A stretch of 37,185 nucleotides of DNA, from contig QCLO01000018.1 in NCBI GenBank assembly GCA_003214465.1, positions 1 to 37,185 of the forward strand, in the 5' to 3' direction. Of the stretch, positions 1 to 7,860 are shown piece after piece. The notes below the pieces were generated by a model, which saw nothing but the letters and a program-made list of their open reading frames with translations, ran no database searches and was not told the DNA's origin. The first letter of the stretch is position 1. Each line of letters begins with the position of its first letter. This DNA is from Acidimicrobiales bacterium AG-414-N20. Its GTDB lineage: Bacteria; Actinomycetota; Acidimicrobiia; Acidimicrobiales; MedAcidi-G1. Both the position numbers and the translations under genes were made by a program.

Positions 1-1120
1 ATCAGTTGTTGAAGTCGATTTGGGCAATGAAAGAACCCCAAAAATTTCTGAAATAGAAATATTCCCGAAAGATGTATCAAAAAGTAAGAAAGTTGCTTTA
101 TTGAAATCAGCAGACGAATCAGTGCGTGAAGCTGGACTTCCTGTGACTCAAGTAGCAGCTAGATATGGAGACAGCCATCGAATCGTACAGATAGCAAATA
201 GTGAGGGTCTGCTAACCGGAGATAGGCAGATAAGGAGTTCTTTTTCAGTTTCCTGTGTAGCAGCGGGCGACGCAGGTATGCAGACAGGAAGAGAATCTGT
301 TGGAATGACAGTTGGTTTTGAGCTATTTGAAGACGTAAATGTAGAGGAGGTGGCGCGTAAAGCCGCCACGAGAGCTGTTACGAAATTAGATTCCGTTCCC
401 GCGCCTAGTGGCGAGATGCCAGTTGTAGTAGGTCCAGGTGGTGGGGGCGTACTTTTTCATGAAGCTTGTGGGCATGGACTTGAAGCTGATCTGATTGAAA
501 AGTCAGCTTCAGTTTTTGCAGGAAAACAAGGGGAAATGGTGGCCGCACCGAATGTGACTTTGATAGATGATGGAACAATGGTCGGTGAGTGGGGGAGGTT
601 TGCGATAGATGATGAAGGAAACTCTGCAAACCAAAATGTTTTAATTGAAGATGGAGTTTTAACTGACTACATGTGGGACTGGCAACGGGCTCGAAAGCAT
701 GGACGATTGAGTTCAGGAAATGGACGGAGACAGAGTTACAGACATCTACCCATGGTGAGAATGACTAATACTTTTCTAGCTGCAGGAGACGGTGATCCAA
801 AAGAAATTATCGAAGATACTGAATACGGGATTTATGTTGCTCAATTGGGAGGTGGCCAAGTTAACACTGCGACAGGCGATTTTGTTTTTGGTATGACGGA
901 AGCGTATTTGATCGAGAATGGAAAGCTAGGAGCCCCTATTAGAGACGGCAATCTGATTGGTAATGGCCCCCAAGTTCTTTTAGATATTGACGCTATTGCA
1001 GATGATTTCGCAATGGGTTCACCGGGCACATGCGGAAAAGATGGTCAAGGAGTTCCAGTTGGAGATGGAACTCCGACTTTGCGTGTGAAACGTTTAACTG
1101 TGGGAGGCACAGCAACGTAA
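1..1120 (+). CDS. tldD: TldD metalloprotease subunit, 5' end cut by window
   Basis: TldD is the zinc-binding subunit of the TldD/TldE heterodimeric cytoplasmic protease, which degrades unfolded peptides and in some bacteria matures peptide antibiotics. The reading frame is open from base 2 to the stop at 1118-1120, so the true start lies outside the window. A TTG at 20 is probably internal. The HExxxH zinc motif (HEACGH) is encoded at 458-475, and the C-terminal GTCGKDGQ segment supplies the Cys that acts as third metal ligand in this family. About 370 of the usual 470 or so residues are visible. The stop overlaps the start of tldE by one base (TAATG), so the two are translationally coupled. 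The identification is firm; the substrate cannot be told. Confidence 0.93.
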   Translation, partial: SVVEVDLGNERTPKISEIEIFPKDVSKSKKVALLKSADESVREAGLPVTQVAARYGDSHRIVQIANSEGLLTGDRQIRSSFSVSCVAAGDAGMQTGRESVGMTVGFELFEDVNVEEVARKAATRAVTKLDSVPAPSGEMPVVVGPGGGGVLFHEACGHGLEADLIEKSASVFAGKQGEMVAAPNVTLIDDGTMVGEWGRFAIDDEGNSANQNVLIEDGVLTDYMWDWQRARKHGRLSSGNGRRQSYRHLPMVRMTNTFLAAGDGDPKEIIEDTEYGIYVAQLGGGQVNTATGDFVFGMTEAYLIENGKLGAPIRDGNLIGNGPQVLLDIDAIADDFAMGSPGTCGKDGQGVPVGDGTPTLRVKRLTVGGTAT

Positions 1121-2463
1121 TGTCCTCCGAATTAATTGAAATAGCAGAACTTGTAACCAGTTGGAGTAATTCAGACGAACAGGTGGAAGCTGTCGTGACG
1201 AGCGATAGGGAAACAGAGGTGCGTGCGTATGAGGGCGAAATTGAATCGCTGACAGTCGCAGAATCACAAGGTATAGGGGTGAGAGTAATAAAAGATGGGC
1301 GCCAAGGTTTTGCTTATGCGGGCACTTTGGAAGAAAACGAGTTATTAGAAGTTTTAAGCGAAGCTAGAGACAACGCTAGTTTCGCTAGTCCTGATGAATT
1401 TTCGGGTTTAGCTGAACCTGACGGGGTGAAGAGTGTTTCACTTGAGGTGTACAGCGATGGTGTTAACTCACTTTCCACAAGCAAAAAGATAGATTATGCC
1501 CTCGAACTAGAAAAACTTACCCTGTCTACTGATAAGAGAATAAGCGGTATTGAGTCGTCGGAATACACAGATGTTGTGAGTGAGTCCGCTATAGCTACAA
1601 GTACTGGGATACGTTCCTCTTCGAAAGAGAGTGGTTGCTGTTTAATGGTTTACGCTCTTGCCGAAGAGAATAACGAGACTCAAACTGGTTTTGGTTTTTC
1701 TATAGGTAGAACTCCGGAGGATCTCGATATTGCAAAGGCAGCATTTGATGCTTCGGACAGAGCTACCAGAATGCTCGGTTCCACCAAACCCAAGTCAGAG
1801 AGATTAACTGTTGTATTAGATCCCTGGGTCTCTGCGCAATTTTTGCAAATAGTAGGGAGCACTTTGAGTGCTGAAATGGTATTAAAAGGTAGGTCCCTGT
1901 TTGCTGACCGTCTAGGCGAGGAAGTGGCAAGTCCTATTATCTCTCTCGTTGATGATCCTACGAATCCTCAAGCGTTTACGGCTACCGAAACTGATGGTGA
2001 AGGTTTAGCGACTCGACGGAATGTTCTTATAGAAAATGGCGAATTGAAAATGTTTTTGCACAATGTTTGGACAGCTAGAAAGGCATCGTCTACTTCCACT
2101 GGTTCAGCAATACGAAGTTACGCTTCAACGCCGGGAGTTGGGATTCAAGCGGTATCTCTTAACCCCGGAGGCAGGGACCCCGTTGACTTGATTGCGGGAA
2201 TAGACAATGGAATTTTGATTCAGAGCGTTACAGGCTTGCATTCAGGTGTTAATCCGATCAGTGGAGACTTTTCAACCGGTGCCGAAGGGTTGAGAATCAG
2301 TAATGGGGAGCTATCTGAACCACTCCGTGAGTTCACAATAGGTTCTACAATTCAAAAAATGTTGAAAGACGTTAGCGAGGTAGGAAATGATTTAGAGTGG
2401 CTTCCAATGAGCTCAGCGGGTTCGACAGTGGTAATAAACGAACTAACTGTTTCTGGTGCTTAG
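1120..2463 (+). CDS. tldE: TldE/PmbA protease partner subunit
   Basis: This is the partner of TldD in the heterodimeric peptidase and is homologous to it but lacks the HExxxH zinc motif, as expected. The start is taken at the ATG overlapping the tldD stop, with GGGAGG-like pairing at 1102-1108. The open frame extends upstream to 1030, but that part overlaps tldD and lacks family similarity. The 447-residue length is normal. Family features include the RSS...G and GRSLF segments in the middle and the SGVNPISGDFSTGAEG motif near the C terminus. The next gene lies on the opposite strand only 10 bases away. Confidence 0.92.
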   Translation: MSSELIEIAELVTSWSNSDEQVEAVVTSDRETEVRAYEGEIESLTVAESQGIGVRVIKDGRQGFAYAGTLEENELLEVLSEARDNASFASPDEFSGLAEPDGVKSVSLEVYSDGVNSLSTSKKIDYALELEKLTLSTDKRISGIESSEYTDVVSESAIATSTGIRSSSKESGCCLMVYALAEENNETQTGFGFSIGRTPEDLDIAKAAFDASDRATRMLGSTKPKSERLTVVLDPWVSAQFLQIVGSTLSAEMVLKGRSLFADRLGEEVASPIISLVDDPTNPQAFTATETDGEGLATRRNVLIENGELKMFLHNVWTARKASSTSTGSAIRSYASTPGVGIQAVSLNPGGRDPVDLIAGIDNGILIQSVTGLHSGVNPISGDFSTGAEGLRISNGELSEPLREFTIGSTIQKMLKDVSEVGNDLEWLPMSSAGSTVVINELTVSGA

Positions 2464-2473
2464 TTACTTTTGA

Positions 2474-2806
2474 TTAGGTTGAAGAAGAACTGGATTTCTT
2501 CGAAGGTTTGGTCTCTTTTTTTCCGGATTCAGTGACTTTTTTTTCTGTTGAAGAGTCTGAATTTTTCTTTTCGTTCTCTTTTGAAGTTTCTTTTGGGGTG
2601 GTTTCAGAAGGTTTCTTTTTTGAATTTGACCCGTGATCATTTTTGTAGAAACCAGAGCCTTTAAAAGAAATTCCAACTCCAGAAAATACTTTTTTAACGG
2701 TACCTGAACACTCAGAAGGGCATTCTTCTAGAGGGTCATCTTTAAAAGATTGGACTATCTCGAACTCTTCTTCACAGGTCTGACACCTATAAATGTATGT
2801 TGGCAT
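2474..2806 (-). CDS. FmdB-family zinc ribbon protein with low-complexity tail
   Basis: This is a small protein of about 110 residues. It starts MPTYIYRCQTC, the hallmark of the FmdB/CxxC_CxxC regulatory-protein family. Zinc ligands are C8, C11, C29 and C33; the second pair is spaced CxxxC rather than the usual CxxC. Residues after about 50 are a charged Lys/Ser/Glu/Thr-rich tail, probably disordered. The ATG at 2806 is preferred over a GTG at 2815, because the GTG sits inside the AGGTG ribosome-binding sequence. The function of FmdB proteins is poorly known; the name comes from formamidase operons. It is convergent with tldE. Confidence 0.82.
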   Translation of the reverse strand: MPTYIYRCQTCEEEFEIVQSFKDDPLEECPSECSGTVKKVFSGVGISFKGSGFYKNDHGSNSKKKPSETTPKETSKENEKKNSDSSTEKKVTESGKKETKPSKKSSSSST

Positions 2807-2905
2807 AATCGGCACCTAATTTGATTCTTTAAGAACTGGACTATAAAAGATACAGCTATTAAACAATGACATGATTTTTTTCTAATTATCGGTCATGCTA
2901 TAGGG

Positions 2906-3496
2906 ATGGTATTCCTTTGGGTGTTAGCGATTTCTCTTTCTTATTTTTTAGGGAGTCTCCCCTCCGCTCATCTAGTTTCTAATAGAAAAGGGTTCGATCC
3001 GACTCGGTCCGGTTCAGGCAATCCAGGAGCGACAAATGTGTTACGTTTAGTCGGCCGTCGTGCGGGCGTACTTGTTCTTCTTGCAGATTTCAGTAAAGGA
3101 TCTATTGCGGCTGCAATTGGGTTGTTGTTAGATGACACTTCACTGGGTCTGACTTGTTGGCTTGCATCAGTTCTTGGTCATGTTTTTCCGGTAACAAGAA
3201 AATTTCGTGGAGGAAAGGGAGTTGCAACAGGTGCAGGAGGCTGTTGGGTTTTGTTCCCCTTGGTCGGAGGATTATGCACAGTAGGGTTTTTATTAATAGC
3301 CAGAATTTCGAAAAAAGTTTCCGCGGCATCTATTTCGATTGCGGTGTTGATGCCTTTGTCCGTGGGTCTTTTGGGATCTGACCTGAAAGAATTGCTAGCA
3401 GCTGTTTCTTTGTCTGTTTTGATCCTCGTAAGACACCGAGCAAATTTTAAAAGATTGTTAAGTGGATCGGAACATTCACTTGGGACTGGTGGATAA
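2906..3496 (+). CDS. plsY: Glycerol-3-phosphate acyltransferase PlsY
   Basis: PlsY is an integral membrane enzyme that moves an acyl group from acyl-phosphate to glycerol-3-phosphate, the first step of phospholipid synthesis. The 196-residue protein has the family motifs GSLPSAHL near residue 17, SGSGNPGATNVLR near residue 36, and GGKGVATGAG near residue 100, interleaved with about five hydrophobic helices. The ATG at 2906 has no clear Shine-Dalgarno sequence. CATGCT ends 6 nt upstream, a weak version of the leaderless pattern seen at other genes here. The moeA start follows 26 bases after its stop. Confidence 0.93.
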   Translation: MVFLWVLAISLSYFLGSLPSAHLVSNRKGFDPTRSGSGNPGATNVLRLVGRRAGVLVLLADFSKGSIAAAIGLLLDDTSLGLTCWLASVLGHVFPVTRKFRGGKGVATGAGGCWVLFPLVGGLCTVGFLLIARISKKVSAASISIAVLMPLSVGLLGSDLKELLAAVSLSVLILVRHRANFKRLLSGSEHSLGTGG

Positions 3497-3510
3497 ATGC
3501 ATTTAGTCGC

Positions 3511-3516
3511 TATTCT
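3511..3516 (+). promoter_or_regulatory. -10 hexamer for leaderless moeA
   Basis: TATTCT ends exactly 6 nt before the GTG start of moeA, which has no Shine-Dalgarno sequence. The spacing places the transcription start on the first base of the start codon. No convincing -35 is visible. Confidence 0.55.
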
Positions 3517-3522
3517 CGATTT

Positions 3523-4737
3523 GTGATCGAATTAGAAGAAGCACAAGAATTCGTATTTGGCCAGTGTCTGAAACTTTCTGCCGATGAGGTTGAAATTTCC
3601 AAATCACGCGGGCTTGTATTGGCTAAAACTGTTATTTCAAATGACGATATTCCGCCATTTCCAAACACAGCAATGGACGGCTATGCAGTTAGGGCAGTTG
3701 ACACGGAACTTGCGCCAGTTGAATTAAACGTTATAGGCACATTACCGGCTGGAAAGGTTCCTGATTTTAAAGTTGGCCCTAGTGAAGCGGTCAGAATTAT
3801 GACGGGTGCTGTAATCCCTGAAGGATCAGATTCTGTGGTGATGGTCGAAAAAACCAGAGAAGTTGAAACCGGTGATTCAGTAATAGTAGAAGAAAGTGTT
3901 AAAAGTGGAAACTTTATCCGTCAGCCAGGGGAGGACTTTGTTAAAGGTTCAGAACTGTTCACTCCAGGTACTTTAATTGGGGCTGCACACATAGGTGTCT
4001 TTGCAACAATAGGGATTGAAAAAGTAACTGTATTTAAAAGACCAATAGTAGGGGTGATGTCAACAGGGGATGAATTAGTTCAAGGCGCTTCACAGCTAAA
4101 GCCTGGACAGATTCGTGATTCCAATCGTCATTCAATAAAGGCTCTTTTGGATGAAATGGGAGTTGAGGTTATCGATTTGGGGCTGATTCCAGATGACGAG
4201 AAAGAGATCGAATCTGCGCTTTTTTCTGGTGTTGAAAAATGTGATGCGATAGTGACATCAGGTGGTGTAAGTATGGGAGATTTTGATTATGTCAAAGTGG
4301 TACTCGATCGTCTAGGAGAAATGAAATGGATGCAAGTAGCGATTAAACCAGCTAAACCTCTTGCTTTCGGCTTGCTAAATGATGTGCCAATTTTTGGTTT
4401 GCCGGGCAATCCGGTTTCTGCAATGGTCTCATTTGAGCTTTTCATGCGACCCGCTTTAAGAAAAATGATGGGATATCAACAAATTTGGCGACCATATCTA
4501 AAAGCCAAGGCAGTCAGTTCATTAAAACGCCGAAAAGACGGCAAAGTTCATTTTGCCAGAGTGACTCTTATGAGAAATAAAGATTCTTATGAAGTGTCAT
4601 TCTTGAAAGGACAAGGGTCGCACCAACTATCGGCAATGGCGAATGCTCAAGGTCTTGCTATTTTGCCAAATGGGGAAGGGGTAAAAGAGGGAGATTTCGT
4701 TGAGGTTATGCAATTAAGCGAGCCAGAAATAAATTAG
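3523..4737 (+). CDS. moeA: Molybdopterin molybdenumtransferase MoeA / gephyrin-like Glp
   Basis: MoeA inserts molybdate into adenylated molybdopterin in the last step of molybdenum cofactor synthesis. The 404-residue protein has the full four-domain arrangement: the PFPNTAMDGYAVRA motif near residue 50, MTGAVIPEGSD near 95, the MoCF domain with STGDELV near 188 and TSGGVSMGDFDYVK near 245, the FGLPGNPVSAMVSFE loop near 290, and a C-terminal beta domain. It starts with GTG and appears leaderless. moaA and moaC follow. A GlpR/SepX-like membrane protein is encoded downstream, so this protein may also serve as the actinobacterial division factor Glp, a MoeA paralogue. That second role is an inference from gene neighbourhood. 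Confidence 0.93.
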   Translation: MIELEEAQEFVFGQCLKLSADEVEISKSRGLVLAKTVISNDDIPPFPNTAMDGYAVRAVDTELAPVELNVIGTLPAGKVPDFKVGPSEAVRIMTGAVIPEGSDSVVMVEKTREVETGDSVIVEESVKSGNFIRQPGEDFVKGSELFTPGTLIGAAHIGVFATIGIEKVTVFKRPIVGVMSTGDELVQGASQLKPGQIRDSNRHSIKALLDEMGVEVIDLGLIPDDEKEIESALFSGVEKCDAIVTSGGVSMGDFDYVKVVLDRLGEMKWMQVAIKPAKPLAFGLLNDVPIFGLPGNPVSAMVSFELFMRPALRKMMGYQQIWRPYLKAKAVSSLKRRKDGKVHFARVTLMRNKDSYEVSFLKGQGSHQLSAMANAQGLAILPNGEGVKEGDFVEVMQLSEPEIN

Positions 4738-4742
4738 CCCTC

Positions 4743-4748
4743 TACGCT
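4743..4748 (+). promoter_or_regulatory. -10 hexamer for leaderless moaA
   Basis: TACGCT ends 6 nt before the moaA ATG. The 12-base string from 4743 to 4754 occurs again at 6809-6820, just upstream of the tRNA-Ala gene. This supports its being a core promoter rather than a chance match. Confidence 0.6.
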
Positions 4749-4754
4749 TAATTT

Positions 4755-5738
4755 ATGGGTAGAGAACTGGTTGACCTCTTTGGTCGAGTTCATAAAGACT
4801 TTCGAATATCTGTAACAGACAGATGCAACTTTCGTTGCCAGTATTGCATGCCTGAAGATGGTCTAGATTGGCTAAAACGAGAAGAACTTTTAACTTTTGA
4901 GGAAATCACCCGTCTAACTAAAATTCTGGTTGAAAACTACGGAATAAATAGTGTTCGCCTCACGGGGGGAGAACCAACTTTGCGAGCAAATCTTTCAGAT
5001 TTGATTTCGATGCTTTCTGAGTTGCCGATAGAAATTGCCCTTACTACTAATGGAGTAAATATGAACAAGAACGCTCATATTTACCATTCCGCAGGTTTGC
5101 ATAGAGTGAATATTTCCATTGATTCTTTAAGATCCGAAAGGTTTAAAGAAATCACCCTACGAGATGATATGGAAAAGGTTATAACTGGTATCGAAGCTTC
5201 TATTGATGCAGGTCTATCTCCCGTGAAAATAAATGTTGTGGTGATGCGCGGAATTAACGACGACGAAATAATAGATTTTGCAAAGTTTGGAAGAGAACTG
5301 GGGGTAATAGTCAGGTTCATAGAGTTTATGCCTCTCGATGCTGATGAAAAGTGGTCAACCCTTTCGGTCGTTTCTCTGGAAGAAATATTTTCCGCAATAA
5401 ATTCTATTTATCCGCTAGAGCCTGTTAAACGCTCAAACGCACCTGCTAGCAGATTCCGATATATAGATGGTCGGGGAGAGATCGGAATCGTAGCTAGTGT
5501 CACTCAAAAATTCTGTGACACTTGTGATCGGATCAGAATCACCGCAGATGGACAATTTAGAAACTGTCTATTCTCAAACGAAGAATTCGACCTTAAGGAA
5601 GCACTTAGATCTGGAAATACCGACAAAGAAATATGTGAGCTTTTAGAACGGGCAGTTCTGGCAAAGCGTGAAGGTCACGGGATTGGAAATGTTGATTTTA
5701 TTCGTCCAGCTCGAAGCATGTCTCAAATCGGTGGATGA
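4755..5738 (+). CDS. moaA: GTP 3',8-cyclase MoaA (radical SAM)
   Basis: MoaA converts GTP to 3',8-cyclo-GTP, the first committed step of molybdopterin synthesis. The N-terminal radical-SAM cluster motif CNFRCQYC gives C24, C28 and C31. The C-terminal substrate-binding [4Fe-4S] cluster is formed by C254, C257 and C271. The protein ends in the Gly-Gly dipeptide needed for activity in this family. The TGGEPTLR SAM-binding motif is near residue 69. Length (327) is normal. There is no Shine-Dalgarno sequence, and a -10 hexamer sits 6 nt upstream, so translation is probably leaderless. moaC follows after 12 bases. Confidence 0.97.
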   Translation: MGRELVDLFGRVHKDFRISVTDRCNFRCQYCMPEDGLDWLKREELLTFEEITRLTKILVENYGINSVRLTGGEPTLRANLSDLISMLSELPIEIALTTNGVNMNKNAHIYHSAGLHRVNISIDSLRSERFKEITLRDDMEKVITGIEASIDAGLSPVKINVVVMRGINDDEIIDFAKFGRELGVIVRFIEFMPLDADEKWSTLSVVSLEEIFSAINSIYPLEPVKRSNAPASRFRYIDGRGEIGIVASVTQKFCDTCDRIRITADGQFRNCLFSNEEFDLKEALRSGNTDKEICELLERAVLAKREGHGIGNVDFIRPARSMSQIGG

Positions 5739-5750
5739 AAAGGAAAGATT

Positions 5751-6236
5751 TTGAAACCTGACGGTGAGGAATTGACTCACATAGATGAAAACGGAAAAGC
5801 ACAGATGGTAGATGTTGGGGATAAAGGGGACACGAATAGAAGTGCGACTGCATCTGGAAGAGTTTTTATGAGTATTGAAACCATAGAGGCCTTGAAAAAG
5901 CAAGAGCTGCAAAAAGGTGACGTGTTGGGAGTCGCAAGAGTTGCTGGAATACAGGCTGCGAAAAAAACATCAGATTTGATTCCGCTTTGTCATCCACTGG
6001 CAATTAATTTTGTTTCTGTAGATTTTAGAATTCAAGAGAAGCACGTTGAGATAGAGGCAACTGTCAAAACATTTGGGAAAACCGGTGTTGAGATGGAAGC
6101 TCTGACAGCTTGTTCTGTAGCTGCGTTGACTATTTATGACATGTGCAAAGCTATGGATAAGTCAGTCACTATTGAAGAAGTCAAACTATTAGAGAAAACC
6201 GGCGGAAAGTCTGGAAACTGGCATAGATCTGAGTAG
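5751..6236 (+). CDS. moaC: Cyclic pyranopterin monophosphate synthase MoaC
   Basis: MoaC converts 3',8-cyclo-GTP to cyclic pyranopterin monophosphate, acting directly after MoaA. Family motifs are [13 protein letters not shown] near residue 21, LIPLCHPL near residue 75, the long [21 protein letters not shown] segment near residue 116, and the GGKSG end. The start is TTG at 5751, supported by an AGGAAAG ribosome-binding site at 5741-5747. No ATG upstream fits. A GC-rich inverted repeat follows the stop. Length (161) is normal for a hexameric MoaC. Confidence 0.96.
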   Translation: MKPDGEELTHIDENGKAQMVDVGDKGDTNRSATASGRVFMSIETIEALKKQELQKGDVLGVARVAGIQAAKKTSDLIPLCHPLAINFVSVDFRIQEKHVEIEATVKTFGKTGVEMEALTACSVAALTIYDMCKAMDKSVTIEEVKLLEKTGGKSGNWHRSE

Positions 6237-6241
6237 CGTTA

Positions 6242-6285
6242 TTTTCGCGCTTTAAGTAATGTCTTTCGCGCTTAAAGCGCGAAAG
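6242..6285. repeat. Three copies of TTTCGCGCTT forming alternative hairpins
   Basis: A direct copy lies at 6243-6252, a second direct copy at 6264-6273, and an inverted copy (AAGCGCGAAA) at 6275-6284. The second and third form an 11-bp perfect inverted repeat (6263-6273 with 6275-6285, one base between). The first and third could pair instead with a loop of about 22 nt. It sits just after moaC and ends 66 bases before the next start. It may be a transcription terminator for the moa genes, although no U-tract follows, or an operator for the next gene. Confidence 0.6.
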
Positions 6286-6351
6286 TATCCCTGTATTTAT
6301 AATCATCTTGTACTATTGTTTTTTCATTGCGGAACTTAAAGGTGGAAAAGT

Positions 6352-6777
6352 ATGTTGATACTTATTGGTTTGGGAGCGTTATGGGCAGCTGTTCTGCTAC
6401 CTCCTCTAATAAGAAGTCAAATTTCAACAAGATCTTCCGGCGCAGGGATTGCAAATCATCTTGACGTTTATCGTGTTCCGGAGATGAAGAGTCTTAGAGT
6501 CTCATTGCCACAAAGTGCTTCCGCTGCAAAAAGAAGACGTAGGGACATATTTATTTTTATGAGTGGTATGGCAGTTTTCACCTTTTTAGTTTCCATAGCG
6601 GTGGGCGGTATTTTTCTTTGGACAGTTCATTTTGTTGTGGATTTAGTTTTGGTTGGTTATTTGACTCTCATCACACAACGCCGTGATTTAGATACCGGCG
6701 AAACCTCAGTAGTTCTCACCCATTCGTTTATTGCTAGTTCAATTGAAGAAGAGTACGACTACCCCGAAGCAATTTAA
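6352..6777 (+). CDS. GlpR/SepX-like actinobacterial membrane protein
   Basis: The protein has 141 residues and three hydrophobic segments: residues 1-20 (WAAVLLPPLIR follows the first helix), and two close helices at about 66-87 and 89-108. A linker ending in KRRRR precedes the second helix, and the third helix is followed by TQRRD. This layout and the local motifs resemble actinobacterial SepX and the Glp receptor GlpR, membrane proteins tied to septum formation. In relatives the gene lies near a moeA-type gene, as here. The cytoplasmic linker (about 45 residues) is much shorter than in Streptomyces SepX. An AGGTGG ribosome-binding site precedes the ATG. The match is from recalled motifs, not an alignment. 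Confidence 0.6.
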   Translation: MLILIGLGALWAAVLLPPLIRSQISTRSSGAGIANHLDVYRVPEMKSLRVSLPQSASAAKRRRRDIFIFMSGMAVFTFLVSIAVGGIFLWTVHFVVDLVLVGYLTLITQRRDLDTGETSVVLTHSFIASSIEEEYDYPEAI

Positions 6778-6808
6778 GAGTATTTTTATACTAAATAAAT
6801 CTTCTGGA

Positions 6809-6814
6809 TACGCT
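6809..6814 (+). promoter_or_regulatory. -10 hexamer for tRNA-Ala
   Basis: TACGCT here is part of the same 12-base string found before moaA. A start about 7 nt downstream would give the tRNA precursor a 5' leader of about 6 nt. No clear -35 is seen; the upstream region overlaps the end of the membrane protein gene. Confidence 0.5.
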
Positions 6815-6826
6815 TAATTTGTGTAA

Positions 6827-6900
6827 GGGGGTGTAGCTCAGTTGGCTAGAGCGCTACGTTCGCAACGTAGAGGCCGTGGGTTCGATTCCCATCATCTCCA
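6827..6900 (+). tRNA. tRNA-Ala (anticodon CGC)
   Basis: A full cloverleaf can be drawn. The acceptor stem is 6827-6833 with 6893-6899, with G3:U70, the alanine identity pair. The D stem is 6836-6839 with 6849-6852. The anticodon stem CTACG/CGTAG encloses the loop TTCGCAA, anticodon CGC at 6861-6863. The T arm is GTGGG-TTCGATT-CCCAT, and discriminator A is at 6900. The 3' CCA is not encoded and must be added by nucleotidyltransferase. It reads the GCG codon. Confidence 0.96.
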
Positions 6901-7020
6901 CGATATTCTTAATTTTGTAATTCCACAAAAGGTTTAAATAGTAAAAGGAAATGTGTTAGCAGTGCTAGAAGAAACAAATACAAAATATTCAATAAGTCAC
7001 TTGTCTGAATAAGGTTTTCA

Positions 7021-7854
7021 ATGTTTCGTTACAACGCCTTAGTAATTTTCTTGGCTCTATTTCTTGGAGTTTCTTGTAGTGACAGTGGTGAGTCTGTTGG
7101 ATCCCGGACCGTTGTGATTTTGACACCTGATGAAGTCGGTGAAATTGTTCTACCCCCAGGAGCATTTGAGGAAGAGGTGCTAGTTACATTGCCGCCAACA
7201 ACTACAAAGGCTCTGGTGGCTGAAACAGAAGAAAAAATGGAAATCGCCATAGAAGATGCTGTGGAAGAGGTGGTAGTTGGAACTCCCAACGATTCAGATG
7301 GTGATGAAAAAGAGGCCACAATTTCTTCTACGACTACGACTACGACTACGACCACGACCACAATTTCTTCTACGACCACAACCACAACCACAACCACAAC
7401 AAAACCTCCAAAAGAAACAATTCCTATAGCCGAAGAGGAAGAGAATGCAGGTGCAAAATTGATGGAATCTTTAGATGATTTTAACTCTTGCTTATCATCT
7501 GAAGGGTATTCATTTATGGGATTACCTAATCAAGAAGCAGGACCTGAAGATCCAGTTAATAACCCTGACTATCTAAGGGCTCTAGTTCTTTGCAACAGTC
7601 GTACAAACATTCAGAGTCAATTTCAGGAGTTTCAACAATCACGAAATGAATTAACGCCGGATGAGATAAGAGAGCAGAACGAACAAACAATAGCTTTAGG
7701 CGATTGCCTTAAAGGTAAGGGATGGAGTTTAGGGGATTTAGCTCCGGATGAAAATGGTTTACTGAATCCAAGTCAATTCTCTAGTCCTGACGGTCAGATA
7801 AACACAGATGATATTCGCTCTTGTGCATCTGAATTGTCATTAGAGGGTGAATAA
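7021..7854 (+). CDS. Threonine-rich lipoprotein, first gene of export operon
   Basis: I do not recognise a family for the whole protein. A signal peptide ends in LFLGVSC, an imperfect lipobox, with Cys19 as the likely lipidated residue. Residues about 30-99 are acidic. Residues 100-128 are two ISS(T)n blocks, a probable extended wall-spanning stalk, possibly glycosylated. Residues 140-277 form a soluble domain with four cysteines (FNSC, LVLC, GDCL, RSCAS), which could make two disulfides. AAGG at 7011-7014 is the ribosome-binding site. It precedes a membrane fusion protein and a MacB-like ABC transporter on the same strand and may be an accessory envelope component of that system. Confidence 0.75.
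   Translation: MFRYNALVIFLALFLGVSCSDSGESVGSRTVVILTPDEVGEIVLPPGAFEEEVLVTLPPTTTKALVAETEEKMEIAIEDAVEEVVVGTPNDSDGDEKEATISSTTTTTTTTTTTISSTTTTTTTTTTKPPKETIPIAEEEENAGAKLMESLDDFNSCLSSEGYSFMGLPNQEAGPEDPVNNPDYLRALVLCNSRTNIQSQFQEFQQSRNELTPDEIREQNEQTIALGDCLKGKGWSLGDLAPDENGLLNPSQFSSPDGQINTDDIRSCASELSLEGE
7316..7400 (+). repeat. 42-nt coding tandem duplication (Thr stalk)
   Basis: The string beginning CCACAATTTCTTCTACGAC starts at 7316 and again at 7358, 42 nt (14 codons) apart. Each is followed by runs of ACN codons. The unit encodes ISS plus about 11 Thr. The mix of ACT, ACG and ACC codons shows internal slippage or duplication. Length changes in multiples of three would preserve the frame. Confidence 0.75.
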
Positions 7855-7860
7855 TGAAAG

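Noticed and set aside
1030-1119. Upstream extension of tldE to 1030
   Set aside because: It overlaps tldD by 90 bases and has no similarity to the family; the TAATG overlap with a ribosome-binding site is the natural start.
7029-7397. Minus-strand frame coding a poly-valine protein
   Set aside because: It is the complement of the Thr-codon repeat in the lipoprotein gene and has no ribosome-binding site or family.
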